64,000 nucleotides of DNA from Spyradosoma sp004558035 (GCF_050314555.1 NZ_JBNPNH010000005.1:1-64000); one strand, 5' to 3'; shown: positions 50,484 through 59,669, numbered from the stretch's first letter. The notes: generated from the sequence alone by a model not told the origin. Numbers and translations: made by a program.

Positions 50484-50900
50484 ATGTGGAAATACTACGC
50501 GCTGCTTTCCGCGTTCTTCGCCGCGCTCACCGCGATCTTCGCCAAACTCGGCGTCCGCGACGTCGATTCCGACCTCGCGACGGCGATCCGCACCTTCGTG
50601 ATTCTGCTGATCGCCGTCGGCATCGCCGCGGCGGGCGGGCACCTTTCGGAAATCCGTTCGCTTTCGCGCGGCACGTGGATTTTTCTGATTCTTTCGGCGG
50701 CGGCGACGGGCCTCTCGTGGATCTTTTATTTCCGCGCGCTGCAGCTCGGCGACGCCTCGCGCGTCGTTCCCGTGGACAAGCTGAGCCTTGTGTTCACGCT
50801 CGTGCTCGCGGCGGTCTTTCTCCGCGAGCCGCTCTCGCTGAAGACGCTCGCGGGAACGGGCCTCATCCTCGCGGGAACGCTCGTCCTCCTCGTCAAATGA
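50484..50900 (+). CDS. Half-size EamA-family membrane protein
   Basis: 138 aa from the ATG at 50484. Five hydrophobic segments form a single EamA repeat (YYALLSAFFAALTAIFAKLG at the start, ending LAGTGLILAGTLVLLVK). Full drug/metabolite transporters have two such repeats; 140-aa single-repeat proteins are a known subgroup that probably dimerise. The substrate cannot be told. Phased TTAG repeats lie about 90 bp upstream. Confidence 0.88.
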   Translation: MWKYYALLSAFFAALTAIFAKLGVRDVDSDLATAIRTFVILLIAVGIAAAGGHLSEIRSLSRGTWIFLILSAAATGLSWIFYFRALQLGDASRVVPVDKLSLVFTLVLAAVFLREPLSLKTLAGTGLILAGTLVLLVK

Positions 50901-50964
50901 TACCCTCACGGGAACGAAAAAGGAGTTTGCGCCGGCGGGAACGTTTCAGCAAAATGCGCGGCGT

Positions 50965-51759
50965 ATGAGAAGACGCCTTTTACCCCTGTCCGCGTTTCTC
51001 GCGGCCGTCGCGGGAACGCTCCTTCCGACCGCCGCGCACGCCGTCGCCGTCCGCACGGCGAAACTTCCGCAGAACGCGTTCGTGATCGACGTCGCCGAGC
51101 CGCGCCAGGTCTTCACCTGCCGCGACGCGCGCAAGATCACGCACGTCTCGCTGCAGAAATACGTTTCCGCGCAGCCTGCCGAAGGTTCCCGCCTCAACGC
51201 GCCGCCGCAGTACGTGACGGAGATGACGATCGACTTCGAATCCATGCCCGGGCAGGTCCGCGTCTACGCGATGGAGGAATTCGACCCGCTGCGCTTCGCG
51301 GAAAAAATCGCTCAATACGGGAACGCCAAAAAACGCGCGCGGAGCTCCGTCAACGCGCTCACGAAATCCAACGCGACGGACGTCGCGCAGCATCTCGTCG
51401 TCAAGACGTATCCGCAGACGACGCACGCGAAGACGATCGAGTTCCGCGTCGCCGAGTCGGCGGAAGTCGAGGAGCTGTTCAAGCTCTTCACGCTTTACTA
51501 TCGGCGCGACCGCAAGGATTGGCGCTACTTCGGCCCCATCCTCTCGTCGAACGCCACGACGCGCGACGACGAAATCTTTCTCGGGCTGAAGTCCGGCGGC
51601 TGCCCGGCGGCGGACTGGGCGGACGAATATGCGGCAAAGCACATTCTGCGCGACGACGAGAAAATCGTCGTCAGCGGGCTCAGCGGTCTGCGCTTCACGC
51701 TCGGCGAGCCGACGGTCGCCTCCTCCGAAATCGAAACGCGCGACGTGAACCGAAACTGA
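50965..51759 (+). CDS. Exported protein of unknown function
   Basis: 264 aa with a signal peptide (LLPLSAFLAAVAGTLLPTAAHA). The mature part is mixed alpha/beta with no recognised motif; segments include DVAEPRQVFTCRDARKITHV and FKLFTLYYRRDRKDWRYFGP. Probably periplasmic. It precedes the phasin-like and ABC1-kinase genes on the same strand. Confidence 0.65.
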   Translation: MRRRLLPLSAFLAAVAGTLLPTAAHAVAVRTAKLPQNAFVIDVAEPRQVFTCRDARKITHVSLQKYVSAQPAEGSRLNAPPQYVTEMTIDFESMPGQVRVYAMEEFDPLRFAEKIAQYGNAKKRARSSVNALTKSNATDVAQHLVVKTYPQTTHAKTIEFRVAESAEVEELFKLFTLYYRRDRKDWRYFGPILSSNATTRDDEIFLGLKSGGCPAADWADEYAAKHILRDDEKIVVSGLSGLRFTLGEPTVASSEIETRDVNRN

Positions 51760-51826
51760 CGCGCGCGACGCTTTAATTTCACGAAAACCATCCCCGAAAA
51801 AAAACAGACAAGAAAGGAAAGACATC

Positions 51827-52201
51827 ATGTTCGAAACGTTCAAAAAAACGCTCTACGCCGGCCTCGGCGCGGCGGCGCTCTCCAAGGAAGCCATCGGCAA
51901 GGTGCTCGACGATTGGGTCGCGAAGGGAAAAATCTCCGCGGACGACGCGAAGGAATTTTTCGCGAAGGCGACGAAGGTCGGCGAGGAAAACTGGGAAAAG
52001 GCGCGCGGAGACTTCGCCGAAAAGGCGGAGGCGCTCGGCGAAAAATGGCCGTTCGCGACGCGCGAGCAGCTCTGCGCCGTGAACCGTCGGCTGAAGGCGA
52101 TCGAGGAAAAGCTCGGCATCGCCACGGAATGCGAATGCTGCTCCGAAAAGGACGCCGAAAAGGCCGTTCCCGCGGAAGGCGCGGAAACGCCTGAGGCCTA
52201 A
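51827..52201 (+). CDS. Phasin-like small helical protein
   Basis: 124 aa behind a good ribosome binding site (AAAGGAAAGAC before the ATG). Amphipathic helices start MFETFKKTLYAGLGAAALSK, with a heptad-like run NRRLKAIEEKLGI, resembling the short phasin-related proteins often encoded next to AarF/ABC1 kinases. A CECC cluster lies near residues 112-115. PHA granule association is not implied: no PHA synthase is in the window. The ABC1-kinase gene starts 41 nt downstream. Confidence 0.65.
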   Translation: MFETFKKTLYAGLGAAALSKEAIGKVLDDWVAKGKISADDAKEFFAKATKVGEENWEKARGDFAEKAEALGEKWPFATREQLCAVNRRLKAIEEKLGIATECECCSEKDAEKAVPAEGAETPEA

Positions 52202-52242
52202 CGCGTTCCCGCCGCCGCGCGACGTTCCCGCGAAATCCCGCC

Positions 52243-53913
52243 ATGGCTCCGCAAGCCGGCTCAGCTCCGTTCAGGGCGATTTCCTTTCTGCGCAACAGCC
52301 TGCGCGCGAAGGAGATCGCCGTCGTCCTGCTGCGCAACGGCTTCGCGGAGCTCGTCGGAAAAATCCGCCCGAACGGCTTTCCGTTTCACAAAATTCTGCC
52401 GAAGCGCGACAAGCTTTCGCTGTGGCAGCGCATCCGCGTCACCTGCGAAGAGCTGGGACCGACCTTCGTCAAATTCGCGCAGATCGTAAGCACGCGCGAG
52501 GACATTCTGCCCGCGCCGCTGCTGGAGGAATTCAAGCGCCTCCGCGACCATGTCGCGCCGATTCCGTGGGAGGCGGTCGAGCCCGTCGTCGCGGGCGAGC
52601 TCAAGGGCGGCATCGAAGCGAACTTCGCGTCGTTCGAAAAGACGCCGTTCGCGTGCGGCTCCATCGGGCAGGTTTACAAAGCGACGCTGAAGAGCGGCGA
52701 GACCGTCGCCGTCAAGGTGCGCCGGCCGGGCGCGGGCAAGGCGATGAAGGCGGACTTCGAGATTCTCGAATGGATCATCACGCAGGCCGCCGAAAACGTT
52801 CCCGAGCTCGCCGCGTACGATCTTCCCGGAATCCTGGAGGAGATCCGCGACGGCGTGATGCGCGAAATCGACTTCACGTTCGAGGCGAAGAATTCCGGGC
52901 ATTTCGAAAAGATCAACGACGACCCGCGCATCTTCGCGCCGCGCGTGTTTCCGGCGCTTTCGTCGGCGCGCCTTCTCGTCTCCGAGTGGGTCGAAGGCGT
53001 GCCGCCGGGAGACCCGTCCGTTCCCGCGGAGCTCGCGCGCGAGCTTTCCGTCGCGGGCGGGGAATCCGTCTTCCGGCAGATTTTCTCCTTCGGCTTCTTC
53101 CATGCCGACCCGCATCCGGGCAACATCCTGATCACGCGCGACGGGCGGCTGTGCTTTCTCGACTGGGGCTGCGCGGGAACGCTCTCGCGCAAGATGCGCT
53201 ATTTTCTGGCGGACGTCTTCGCCGCCGTCGCCGAGCTCAACGCCGAGAAAGTGCTGCAGATCGTGCTGTGCGCGACGCCGCCGCGGGAACGCGTGGACAA
53301 GGCGAAGATCGAGACCGAAATCGCCATCGTGCTGCGCCGCCACGCCAATTTCGAAAAGGACGCGGGCGCCGTCGGCCACGTCATCTTCGACATGCTGCGC
53401 GTCTTCGCCCAGCACAAGCTGCCGCTCCCGCGCGACTACGCGCTGCTCGCGAAATCCGTCACCGTCATGGAGGAATCCGGCCGCGCGCTGAATCCGGATT
53501 TCGACCTGACCGCCTTCGCCGCGCGCGCGCTCAAGAACCTTTACGCGCAGCGTTGGAACCCGCGCGCCGTCGGACGCGGTCTGCTCTGGAACACGGAGCG
53601 CCAGCTCGCCAGCATCAACGAAATGCCGAGCGCGCTGCAGCGCATTCTCTGGAAGATCGAGAACGGCGAAATCCGCCTCAACGTCGATCACGAAGGGCTG
53701 AACGAAACGCGCGTCACGCTGGACCGTTCCGCCAACCGCACGGCGCTGGCGATGATCATTTCCTCGCTGCTCGTGGCGAGTTCGCTACTCGTCTGCGCGG
53801 CGAGCGCCGGAGACGGTCTCGGCTTCGCGAAGAATCTCGGCGTCGCGGGCTTCGTCGTCGCCGCGATGCTCATGGCGTGGCTTTTCTTCATCATCGTCTG
53901 GCGCAGGAAGTGA
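52243..53913 (+). CDS. ABC1/AarF (UbiB-type) atypical kinase
   Basis: 556 aa. The kinase-like domain has the N-terminal KxGQ-type segment KFAQIVSTRED, the Ala-rich loop ACGSIGQVYKA, catalytic loop FFHADPHPGNIL and metal motif LDWG. Two C-terminal membrane segments follow (AMIISSLLVASSLLVCAA, VAGFVVAAMLMAWLFFII). This matches UbiB, which supports quinone synthesis and lipid handling. As menB indicates menaquinone here, a role with menaquinone or lipids is plausible but unproven. Confidence 0.92.
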   Translation: MAPQAGSAPFRAISFLRNSLRAKEIAVVLLRNGFAELVGKIRPNGFPFHKILPKRDKLSLWQRIRVTCEELGPTFVKFAQIVSTREDILPAPLLEEFKRLRDHVAPIPWEAVEPVVAGELKGGIEANFASFEKTPFACGSIGQVYKATLKSGETVAVKVRRPGAGKAMKADFEILEWIITQAAENVPELAAYDLPGILEEIRDGVMREIDFTFEAKNSGHFEKINDDPRIFAPRVFPALSSARLLVSEWVEGVPPGDPSVPAELARELSVAGGESVFRQIFSFGFFHADPHPGNILITRDGRLCFLDWGCAGTLSRKMRYFLADVFAAVAELNAEKVLQIVLCATPPRERVDKAKIETEIAIVLRRHANFEKDAGAVGHVIFDMLRVFAQHKLPLPRDYALLAKSVTVMEESGRALNPDFDLTAFAARALKNLYAQRWNPRAVGRGLLWNTERQLASINEMPSALQRILWKIENGEIRLNVDHEGLNETRVTLDRSANRTALAMIISSLLVASSLLVCAASAGDGLGFAKNLGVAGFVVAAMLMAWLFFIIVWRRK

Positions 53914-54020
53914 TGACGAAAGTCAGAAAATCGCTTCGGCGTCGCCGGGCGCGATGAAACTTTTCGTCTTCTTTTTTCAGATTGCCGAGAGCGCGGACGC
54001 GACCTTAAACTTTCCTCACT

Positions 54021-55016
54021 ATGCACGACATCTCGCAAGGCAAAATCCTCGTCACGGGCGGCTCCGGGCTCATCGGCAGCGCCATCATCGCGCGCCTCAA
54101 CGCGCTCGGTCACACGAACATCCTCGTCACCGACAAGCTCGGCACCGACCTGCGCTTCAAGAATCTCGTTCCGCTGAAATTCGCCGAATACATGGAGTAC
54201 GAGGATTTCGACCGCGCGCTCGAAAGCGATCCCGCGCGCTTCGCCGACGTGAAGACCGTGTTTCACCTCGGCGCGTGCTCGGCGACGACGGAAAAGGACT
54301 GCACCTACCTCATTCACAACAATTACGAATACACGAAGAAGCTCGCCGCGTTCGCGCTCGGGAACGGCGCGCGCTTCGTGTACGCCTCCTCCGCCGCGAC
54401 CTACGGGAACGGCGAAAACGGCATGGACGACGAGGCGGACATTCTCCCGCTCAAGCCGCTGAACATGTACGGCTACTCGAAGCACCTCTTCGACCTGCAC
54501 GCGCTGCGCAACGGCTATCTCGACAAGATCACGGGTGTCAAATACTTCAACGTCTTCGGCCCGAACGAAAACCACAAGGCGAACATGGTCAGCATGGTGT
54601 TCCGCGCGTTTCACCAGATCCGCGAAACCGGCTCGGTCAAGCTTTTCAAAAGCTACAAGCCCGAATACGCCGACGGCTGCCAGATGCGCGACTTTCTCGG
54701 CGCGAAGGAGGCGGCGGCGATCACCGTGCACCTCGCGCAGAACGAGGCGGCGACGGGGCTCGTGAACGTCGGCGCGGGCAAGGCGCGCACGTGGCTCGAG
54801 CTCGTGCGCCCGATCTTCGCGGCGATGGGCGTCCCCGAGAACATCGAGTTCGTCGAAATGCCCGAATCGCTCCGCGCGCAGTATCAGTATTTCACGCAGG
54901 CGAAAATCGACAAGCTGACGCGGCTCGGCGGCGCGCAGTATTTCGTCCCGCTCGAAGAATCCGTCACCGACTACGTGAAGAACTACCTCATTCCCGACAA
55001 GCACCTCGGCGAGTGA
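54021..55016 (+). CDS. hldD: ADP-L-glycero-D-manno-heptose 6-epimerase
   Basis: 331 aa. A Rossmann short-chain fold with the NAD(P) motif VTGGSGLIGSAI, the catalytic YGYSKHLFD (YxxxK), HLGACSATTEKD and the family-specific YFNVFGPNENHKANMVSMVF. It makes the L,D-heptose precursor of LPS inner core, evidence for a Gram-negative envelope. It is the last gene of a same-strand run and ends just before a palindromic octamer pair. Confidence 0.95.
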   Translation: MHDISQGKILVTGGSGLIGSAIIARLNALGHTNILVTDKLGTDLRFKNLVPLKFAEYMEYEDFDRALESDPARFADVKTVFHLGACSATTEKDCTYLIHNNYEYTKKLAAFALGNGARFVYASSAATYGNGENGMDDEADILPLKPLNMYGYSKHLFDLHALRNGYLDKITGVKYFNVFGPNENHKANMVSMVFRAFHQIRETGSVKLFKSYKPEYADGCQMRDFLGAKEAAAITVHLAQNEAATGLVNVGAGKARTWLELVRPIFAAMGVPENIEFVEMPESLRAQYQYFTQAKIDKLTRLGGAQYFVPLEESVTDYVKNYLIPDKHLGE

Positions 55017-55017
55017 T

Positions 55018-55095
55018 CGCGGGAACGTTCCCGCGGAAATTTTCCCGCGAATCGAAAAAAAATCGGGAAGCGAATTTATCTCGCTTCCCGATTTT
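55018..55095. terminator. Fused octamer palindrome plus bidirectional terminator between hldD and hisH
   Basis: CGCGGGAACGTTCCCGCG (55018-55035) is a perfect palindrome made of two overlapping head-to-head octamers. Next, AAAATCGGGAAGCGA (55059-55073) pairs with TCGCTTCCCGATTTT (55081-55095) with A- and T-runs on the two sides, fitting termination of both converging genes. Confidence 0.85.
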
Positions 55096-55130
55096 CGTCT
55101 CCGCCGTAAGGCGGGAACGCGCTCATTTAA

Positions 55131-55751
55131 TCAGAAAGAATTCAGGAAATTGCGGTAGAGGAGGATGCCTTTTTCCTGGCTTTTTTCCGGGTGGAACTGG
55201 ACGGCGAAAACGTTCCCGCGACGGATTCCGCTGACGAAGCGCAGACCGTATTCCGAAACGCTCCAGACGATTTCCGTCTCGGGAGTTTCCACGTAGTAGC
55301 TGTGCACGAAATAAAAGGATTCGCCTTCCGCTCTGAGATTTTCGGCGAGCTTTCCCGAATTGTTTACGTTCAGGGAAATCGTGTTCCAACCCATGTGCGG
55401 AATCTTAAGTCCGGAATCCGCAGGAAATTTTTTGACGTTCCCGCGAAAAACGCCGAGTCCTTCAGTATTTCCTTCTTCGGAATGTTCGAACAAAACCTGG
55501 AGACCGAGGCAAATTCCCATGAAAGGCTTGTCGTCGGCGATCCACTTTCTGATGAAGTCGTCGAAACCGCTTCTTTTGAGTTCGCGCATGGCGTCCACGA
55601 TCGCGCCCTGCCCCGGAAAGACGAGCGCCGAAGCGTCGGAGGCCTCTTCAGGAGAACGGACGAGAGAGACTTCCGCGCCCGCCTTTTCGAGAGCGCGAAA
55701 GACGCTTCTCAAATTTCCCATTCCGTAATCTATTAAAGCGATCTTTTTCAT
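55131..55751 (-). CDS. hisH: Imidazole glycerol phosphate synthase, glutaminase subunit
   Basis: 206 aa from the ATG at 55751 (MKKIALIDYGMGNLRSV). Class I amidotransferase with the nucleophile in FMGICLGLQVLFE and the His/Glu pair in FAVQFHPEKS; HSYYV is also typical. It supplies ammonia to HisF in histidine synthesis. It starts 5 nt after the hisB stop. hisF is not in the window. Confidence 0.96.
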   Translation of the reverse strand: MKKIALIDYGMGNLRSVFRALEKAGAEVSLVRSPEEASDASALVFPGQGAIVDAMRELKRSGFDDFIRKWIADDKPFMGICLGLQVLFEHSEEGNTEGLGVFRGNVKKFPADSGLKIPHMGWNTISLNVNNSGKLAENLRAEGESFYFVHSYYVETPETEIVWSVSEYGLRFVSGIRRGNVFAVQFHPEKSQEKGILLYRNFLNSF

Positions 55752-55756
55752 GGCAA

Positions 55757-56356
55757 TCAGAGAACGCCCTTGGTGCTGGGAATCGTTTCCGAGGCGCGGG
55801 GATCGATTTCGCACGCGACGCGCAGCGCCCGTGCCGCGCATTTGAAGATCGACTCGGCGATGTGGTGCGGTTCTTCGCCGTATTCAAGGCGAACGTGAAG
55901 ATTCGCGCCGACGGTGCTCGCGAACGCGAGGAAAAATTCGCGGACGAGGCAGATGTTGAAATCCCGAATCATCGGATTCTTTGCGGGAACGTCGTAAACG
56001 AAATACGGACGACCGCCGAGATCGAGCGCGACGCGGGCGAGCGATTCGTCCATGGGCAAGATGAAGAACCCGTAGCGGCGGATTCCTTTTTTGTCGCCGA
56101 GCGCGTCTCGAAAAGCGTTCCCGAGAGCGATGCCGACGTCCTCCACGGTGTGGTGATAATCGACGTCCACGTCTCCGCGCGCCTTGAGTCTGAGATCGAA
56201 CAGACCGTGGCGCGAAAAGAGCGTCAGCATGTGATCGAAGAAAGGAATTCCGGTGTCGATTTCAGAGTTTCCTTTTCCGTCAATTTTTACGGAAAGAGAA
56301 ATCCGCGTTTCCGCAGTGTTGCGTTCGATTTCCGCGACTCGTTCTGAATTTTTCAT
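55757..56356 (-). CDS. hisB: Imidazoleglycerol-phosphate dehydratase
   Basis: 199 aa from the ATG at 56356, chosen because AAGGAAAAG lies just upstream; a TTG six codons earlier overlaps the hpt stop. Metal motifs are IPFFDHMLTLFSRHG and DYHHTVEDVGIALG, and EEPHHIAESIFK completes the site. It is the single-domain dehydratase without the HisN phosphatase domain. Third gene of the lepB-hpt-hisB-hisH operon. Confidence 0.96.
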   Translation of the reverse strand: MKNSERVAEIERNTAETRISLSVKIDGKGNSEIDTGIPFFDHMLTLFSRHGLFDLRLKARGDVDVDYHHTVEDVGIALGNAFRDALGDKKGIRRYGFFILPMDESLARVALDLGGRPYFVYDVPAKNPMIRDFNICLVREFFLAFASTVGANLHVRLEYGEEPHHIAESIFKCAARALRVACEIDPRASETIPSTKGVL

Positions 56357-56366
56357 TGTCTTTTCC

Positions 56367-56891
56367 TTATTCAATAAAACCTATGAAGGGAAGTTCTCGA
56401 TACTTTCCCGAATAATCAAGTCCATACCCGACCACGAATTTGTCTTCGATCCTGAAACCGTAATAATCGGAAACGACGTCGGCGACGCGTCGGGAAGGCT
56501 TGTCGAGCAAAGTGCAGATTTTCACCGAAGCCGCTCCGAAATTTTCGATCTGCTCGCGAATTCGGTTGAGCGTGTTTCCCGTATCGATGATGTCGTCCAC
56601 GATCAGAATGTTCTTGTCCTGAAAATTTTCAACGGAAAGCGTTCCGAAAATTTCCGGATTTCCGGAAGAGGACATTCCGTTCTTGTAAGAAGAAACGCGG
56701 ATGCATTCGACGAAGACGGAAATGCCCTTCATCGCGCGCAGCAGATCGACGCCGAAAAATATGCCGCCGTTGGCGAGAATCAGCACGGTGACGGATTTTC
56801 CGGCGTAATCGCGGGAAATCTGAGCTCCCAGCTCCTCGATTCTCCTGTCAATTTCCTCTTTAGGAATCAATAATCGGACTTCTTTTTTCAT
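56367..56891 (-). CDS. hpt: Hypoxanthine phosphoribosyltransferase
   Basis: 174 aa from the ATG at 56891. The PRPP-binding motif ILIVDDIIDTGNTL and the loop VECIRVSSYKNGMSSSG are clear, and the end VVGYGLDYSGKYRELPFIG is typical of HPRT. It salvages hypoxanthine and guanine. It begins 2 nt after the lepB stop. Confidence 0.96.
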   Translation of the reverse strand: MKKEVRLLIPKEEIDRRIEELGAQISRDYAGKSVTVLILANGGIFFGVDLLRAMKGISVFVECIRVSSYKNGMSSSGNPEIFGTLSVENFQDKNILIVDDIIDTGNTLNRIREQIENFGAASVKICTLLDKPSRRVADVVSDYYGFRIEDKFVVGYGLDYSGKYRELPFIGFIE

Positions 56892-56893
56892 GG

Positions 56894-58129
56894 TTACTTC
56901 GCAATTCCCCAGCGTTCGGAAAAAGGATAAATAATGAAGGAGGCTTTGCCGACGGCGTCTTCCGCGGGAACGCAGCCCCAACCACGGGAGTCGTAGCTGT
57001 TGCCGGAATTGTCTCCGAGCGCGTAATAAGAATCCACGGGAACGTGAAAATCGTTTTTCAGCGGCTTCGCGTAAACGCCGGCGCCGCCGCAGGAAGGAAG
57101 ATAGCCGTAATACTTTTCGGAAACGCGAAATTCGTTGTTCTTGTCGAACGCGTCGGCTCCGGAAATAAGATTTCCGTTTCGGTAAAGTTTTTTATCCCGA
57201 ACGGAAAGCACGTCTCTCGGCGTTCCCGCGAGGCGTTTGATGTAATAAAGGTCGGCGTTGTTGAGTCCGGGAATATTCTTCGTGCGAAAAACGAAAGGAT
57301 CTCCGACTTCGGGCTTCATGAAGTGGTAGGCGAATCGGTTGACGACGACCATGTCGCCGCCGAAAATCTTGAAGCTTAGAAAATTTTCTCCTTTTTCCGC
57401 CGAAATTCCCGTGCGGACGAAGGTCGCTCCGGAAGCGTCGCGGAAAACTTTTCCCGTTTTTCCGGCGTTTTCGAGAGCCGCCGCCCAGCGTTCCCGCAGA
57501 GAAAGATTTTCCATTTTGGAAAACTTAGGAAAAAATCTTTCGAGAAAGACGGAATCCATCGAAAAATCGCGCGGACATTCGATTTCCACGGGAACACCGC
57601 CGACGAAGACTTCGAAAACGTCCTTGGAACCGACCCTCGCCTTGCGGTTTACGCGAAAGACGATTTCTCCGGAAGCGGGCGCGATGAATTCGTGGAACGA
57701 AGCGCTGCGGAAAACGCGTTCCGCCCACTTTTCGAGAGCGTTTTCGGGTTCCGTGAAGACTTCGGCGGTCATGCCGTTGTAAGTCGGAAACATCGAATTG
57801 GTCGGAATTTTGAAAAGCTGAAAGAAAAACCCGCGCACGCCGCCCGCGAGAATCGCCGCGACGACGATGAGCTCCACCCATTCGGGAAGCGTTTTTTGAG
57901 GAAAAATAGTTCCGCCGAGCTCGGAAAGCGTCTCTTTCAGGCGCGCGGCGGCGGCTTCCCCGTCCTCCCGCGTTTCAGCGTTTCTGAGGGCTTCCTCGTC
58001 GCGGCGCAGACGTTCCCGTTCGGAGTCGTCGAAAAGATCTCCGCGGTAATTTCTCACTTTCGCCGCGGCGGCGAGAAGCGTTTCCGCTTCGGCGACGCCG
58101 TGAGGATTTTTTTTCCGCCAAAAAGCCAT
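56894..58129 (-). CDS. lepB: Signal peptidase I
   Basis: 411 aa, long for the family. An acidic/basic helical N-terminus of about 80 residues precedes a membrane segment (WVELIVVAAILAGGVRGFFF). The catalytic Ser112 is in IPTNSMFPT and the Lys in YYIKRLAGTPRDVLS. A large insertion (about 130-250) separates them. The C-terminal box DNSGNSYDSRGWG is present. It cleaves signal peptides of exported proteins at the membrane. First gene of a four-gene operon with hpt, hisB and hisH. Confidence 0.95.
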   Translation of the reverse strand: MAFWRKKNPHGVAEAETLLAAAAKVRNYRGDLFDDSERERLRRDEEALRNAETREDGEAAAARLKETLSELGGTIFPQKTLPEWVELIVVAAILAGGVRGFFFQLFKIPTNSMFPTYNGMTAEVFTEPENALEKWAERVFRSASFHEFIAPASGEIVFRVNRKARVGSKDVFEVFVGGVPVEIECPRDFSMDSVFLERFFPKFSKMENLSLRERWAAALENAGKTGKVFRDASGATFVRTGISAEKGENFLSFKIFGGDMVVVNRFAYHFMKPEVGDPFVFRTKNIPGLNNADLYYIKRLAGTPRDVLSVRDKKLYRNGNLISGADAFDKNNEFRVSEKYYGYLPSCGGAGVYAKPLKNDFHVPVDSYYALGDNSGNSYDSRGWGCVPAEDAVGKASFIIYPFSERWGIAK

Positions 58130-58166
58130 GCGGAAATTATCTTCGAAGCGCGGAAATTTTTAAACG

Positions 58167-58201
58167 AAAAAAGCGTTCCCGCGAAAAAAACGCGGGAACG
58201 C
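58167..58201 (-). terminator. dnaN terminator from inverted octamers
   Basis: GCGTTCCCGCG (58173-58183) pairs with CGCGGGAACGC (58191-58201) across a 7-nt A loop. Read on the minus strand, the hairpin is followed by six Ts. It separates dnaN from the lepB operon. Confidence 0.88.
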
Positions 58202-58224
58202 CGAAGCGAAAAGTCAAAGCGGAA

Positions 58225-59349
58225 TCACTTGCGCTGCGGCATGACGACGCAGAGGAAGGACTCGTCCTTGGTCTTGAAGACGCCGGGGCTGAGGTCGTCC
58301 TTGAACTCGAAGACGACTGAATCCTGCGCGAGCGCCTTGAGCGGATCGGTGATGAACTGCGGATTGAAGGCGATGCGGGCTTCCGGACCTTCGTAGCGGA
58401 CGGCGAGCTTGTCGCTGGCCTCGCCGTATTCCGCGGAGCTCGCGGTGATTTCAATCGTGTTCGCGGAAATGTTGAGGACGACGGAGCTGTTTTTGTCCGT
58501 GGTGACCTTGGCGGCCTGAAGCACGGCGCCGAGGAGGTCTTCGCGCTCGATTTCGATGCGGTTTCCGGAGTCTTTCGGAATGACGCCCTTGTACTGCGGG
58601 TAGTTGCCTTCGACGATCTTGGAGACGATGCGGATGTCTCCGACGAGTCCGCTGTTTTCGTCGGTCACGCCGATTTCGAAAACGACCTGGCGTTCGCTGA
58701 GCGCGAAACGGATCTTGCCCGAGCTTCCCAGCTGTTTCTGAAGTTCGGAAATGGTCTTCGCGGGAAGGATGAACTGCGTCGGATTTTCGACGGAAACGGG
58801 CATTTTCTTTTCGCAGGTGGCGAGACGGCGGCCGTCGGTGGCGACGAGCGCGATCTTGTCTTCGTTGAAGCTGAAGAGAACGCCGTTGAGCACGTAGCGG
58901 TTTTCGTCCGTGGACTGCGCGTAGGAGACCGACTTGATCATCGTCGCGAGATCGCCCTGCTCGATTTCGAACGCGAATTCGCCGCCGACCTTCGGTTCGT
59001 TCGGAAAATCGTTCGCGGGAATGCCGATCGGGTTGAACTTAGAGCTGCCCGCCGTGATCTTGACGCGGTTTTCGCCCTGAAGTTCGACGAGAACGTCTCC
59101 GCTCTTGAAGCCGCCGACGATGTCCTTGAGCCACTTCGCCGGAAGCGTGATACTCCCCATGTCGAAGATTTCCGCCTTGATCTTGCAGGAAATGCGGATG
59201 TCGAGATTCGTGGTCGTGAGACGGATGCCGTCGTTTTCCGTTTCGATGAGCACGTTGGAGAGAATGGGGAGGCTGAGACGATTGCTGACGACGTTCGTGA
59301 CCTGACCCAGACCGGCGGCGAAGTGATCGCGGTTGATTTTGAACTTCAT
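58225..59349 (-). CDS. dnaN: DNA polymerase III beta sliding clamp
   Basis: 374 aa. Three clamp domains start MKFKINRDHFAAGLGQVTNVV, with LPILSNVLIETEN, FSFNEDKIALVATDGRRLA and the C-terminal ending FLCVVMPQRK close to the common VMPMR end. It tethers polymerase to DNA. dnaA and recF are not adjacent. The upstream gap to argS is AT-rich and carries DnaA-box-like sites. Confidence 0.97.
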   Translation of the reverse strand: MKFKINRDHFAAGLGQVTNVVSNRLSLPILSNVLIETENDGIRLTTTNLDIRISCKIKAEIFDMGSITLPAKWLKDIVGGFKSGDVLVELQGENRVKITAGSSKFNPIGIPANDFPNEPKVGGEFAFEIEQGDLATMIKSVSYAQSTDENRYVLNGVLFSFNEDKIALVATDGRRLATCEKKMPVSVENPTQFILPAKTISELQKQLGSSGKIRFALSERQVVFEIGVTDENSGLVGDIRIVSKIVEGNYPQYKGVIPKDSGNRIEIEREDLLGAVLQAAKVTTDKNSSVVLNISANTIEITASSAEYGEASDKLAVRYEGPEARIAFNPQFITDPLKALAQDSVVFEFKDDLSPGVFKTKDESFLCVVMPQRK

Positions 59350-59669
59350 GGCTCAAAAGCTTGTTGTCTTCGCGCCGTTTTTGCAAGTTTTCTTCTCCGA
59401 AATTTATTCACCGAAAAAATACGTGATTGAATTTTTCTGAATAAATTTCCGTAGAATTATTAAGGTCTGTGAACAGCCCGAACAAGTCGGCGGAAGCGCA
59501 TTTCATGCGGGACGCGCGCCGGATTGGTCTGCCGATAAGTCTGTCGGGATTCTGTCGAAGGAATGTCGACAACGCTGTTCACCGGATTATCGTCGAGTTA
59601 TTCTCAACGTTATTGACAGGGAAAAATTTCTTGGCGTTCGCGCGGAAATTGCTTCATGCTCGTCGGCTT
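59350..59669. other. dnaN-argS divergent gap, candidate replication origin
   Basis: The 320-bp gap has no supported gene. It contains an AT-rich tract (about 59395-59465). Three sites are one base from the DnaA box TTATNCACA: TTATTCACC (59404-59412), TTATTCTCA (59598-59606) and TTATTGACA (59610-59618). A weaker CTGTTCACA lies on the minus strand near 59467. Position beside dnaN supports an origin, but the sites are imperfect and dnaA is not here. The promoters of dnaN and argS also lie in it. Confidence 0.3.
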
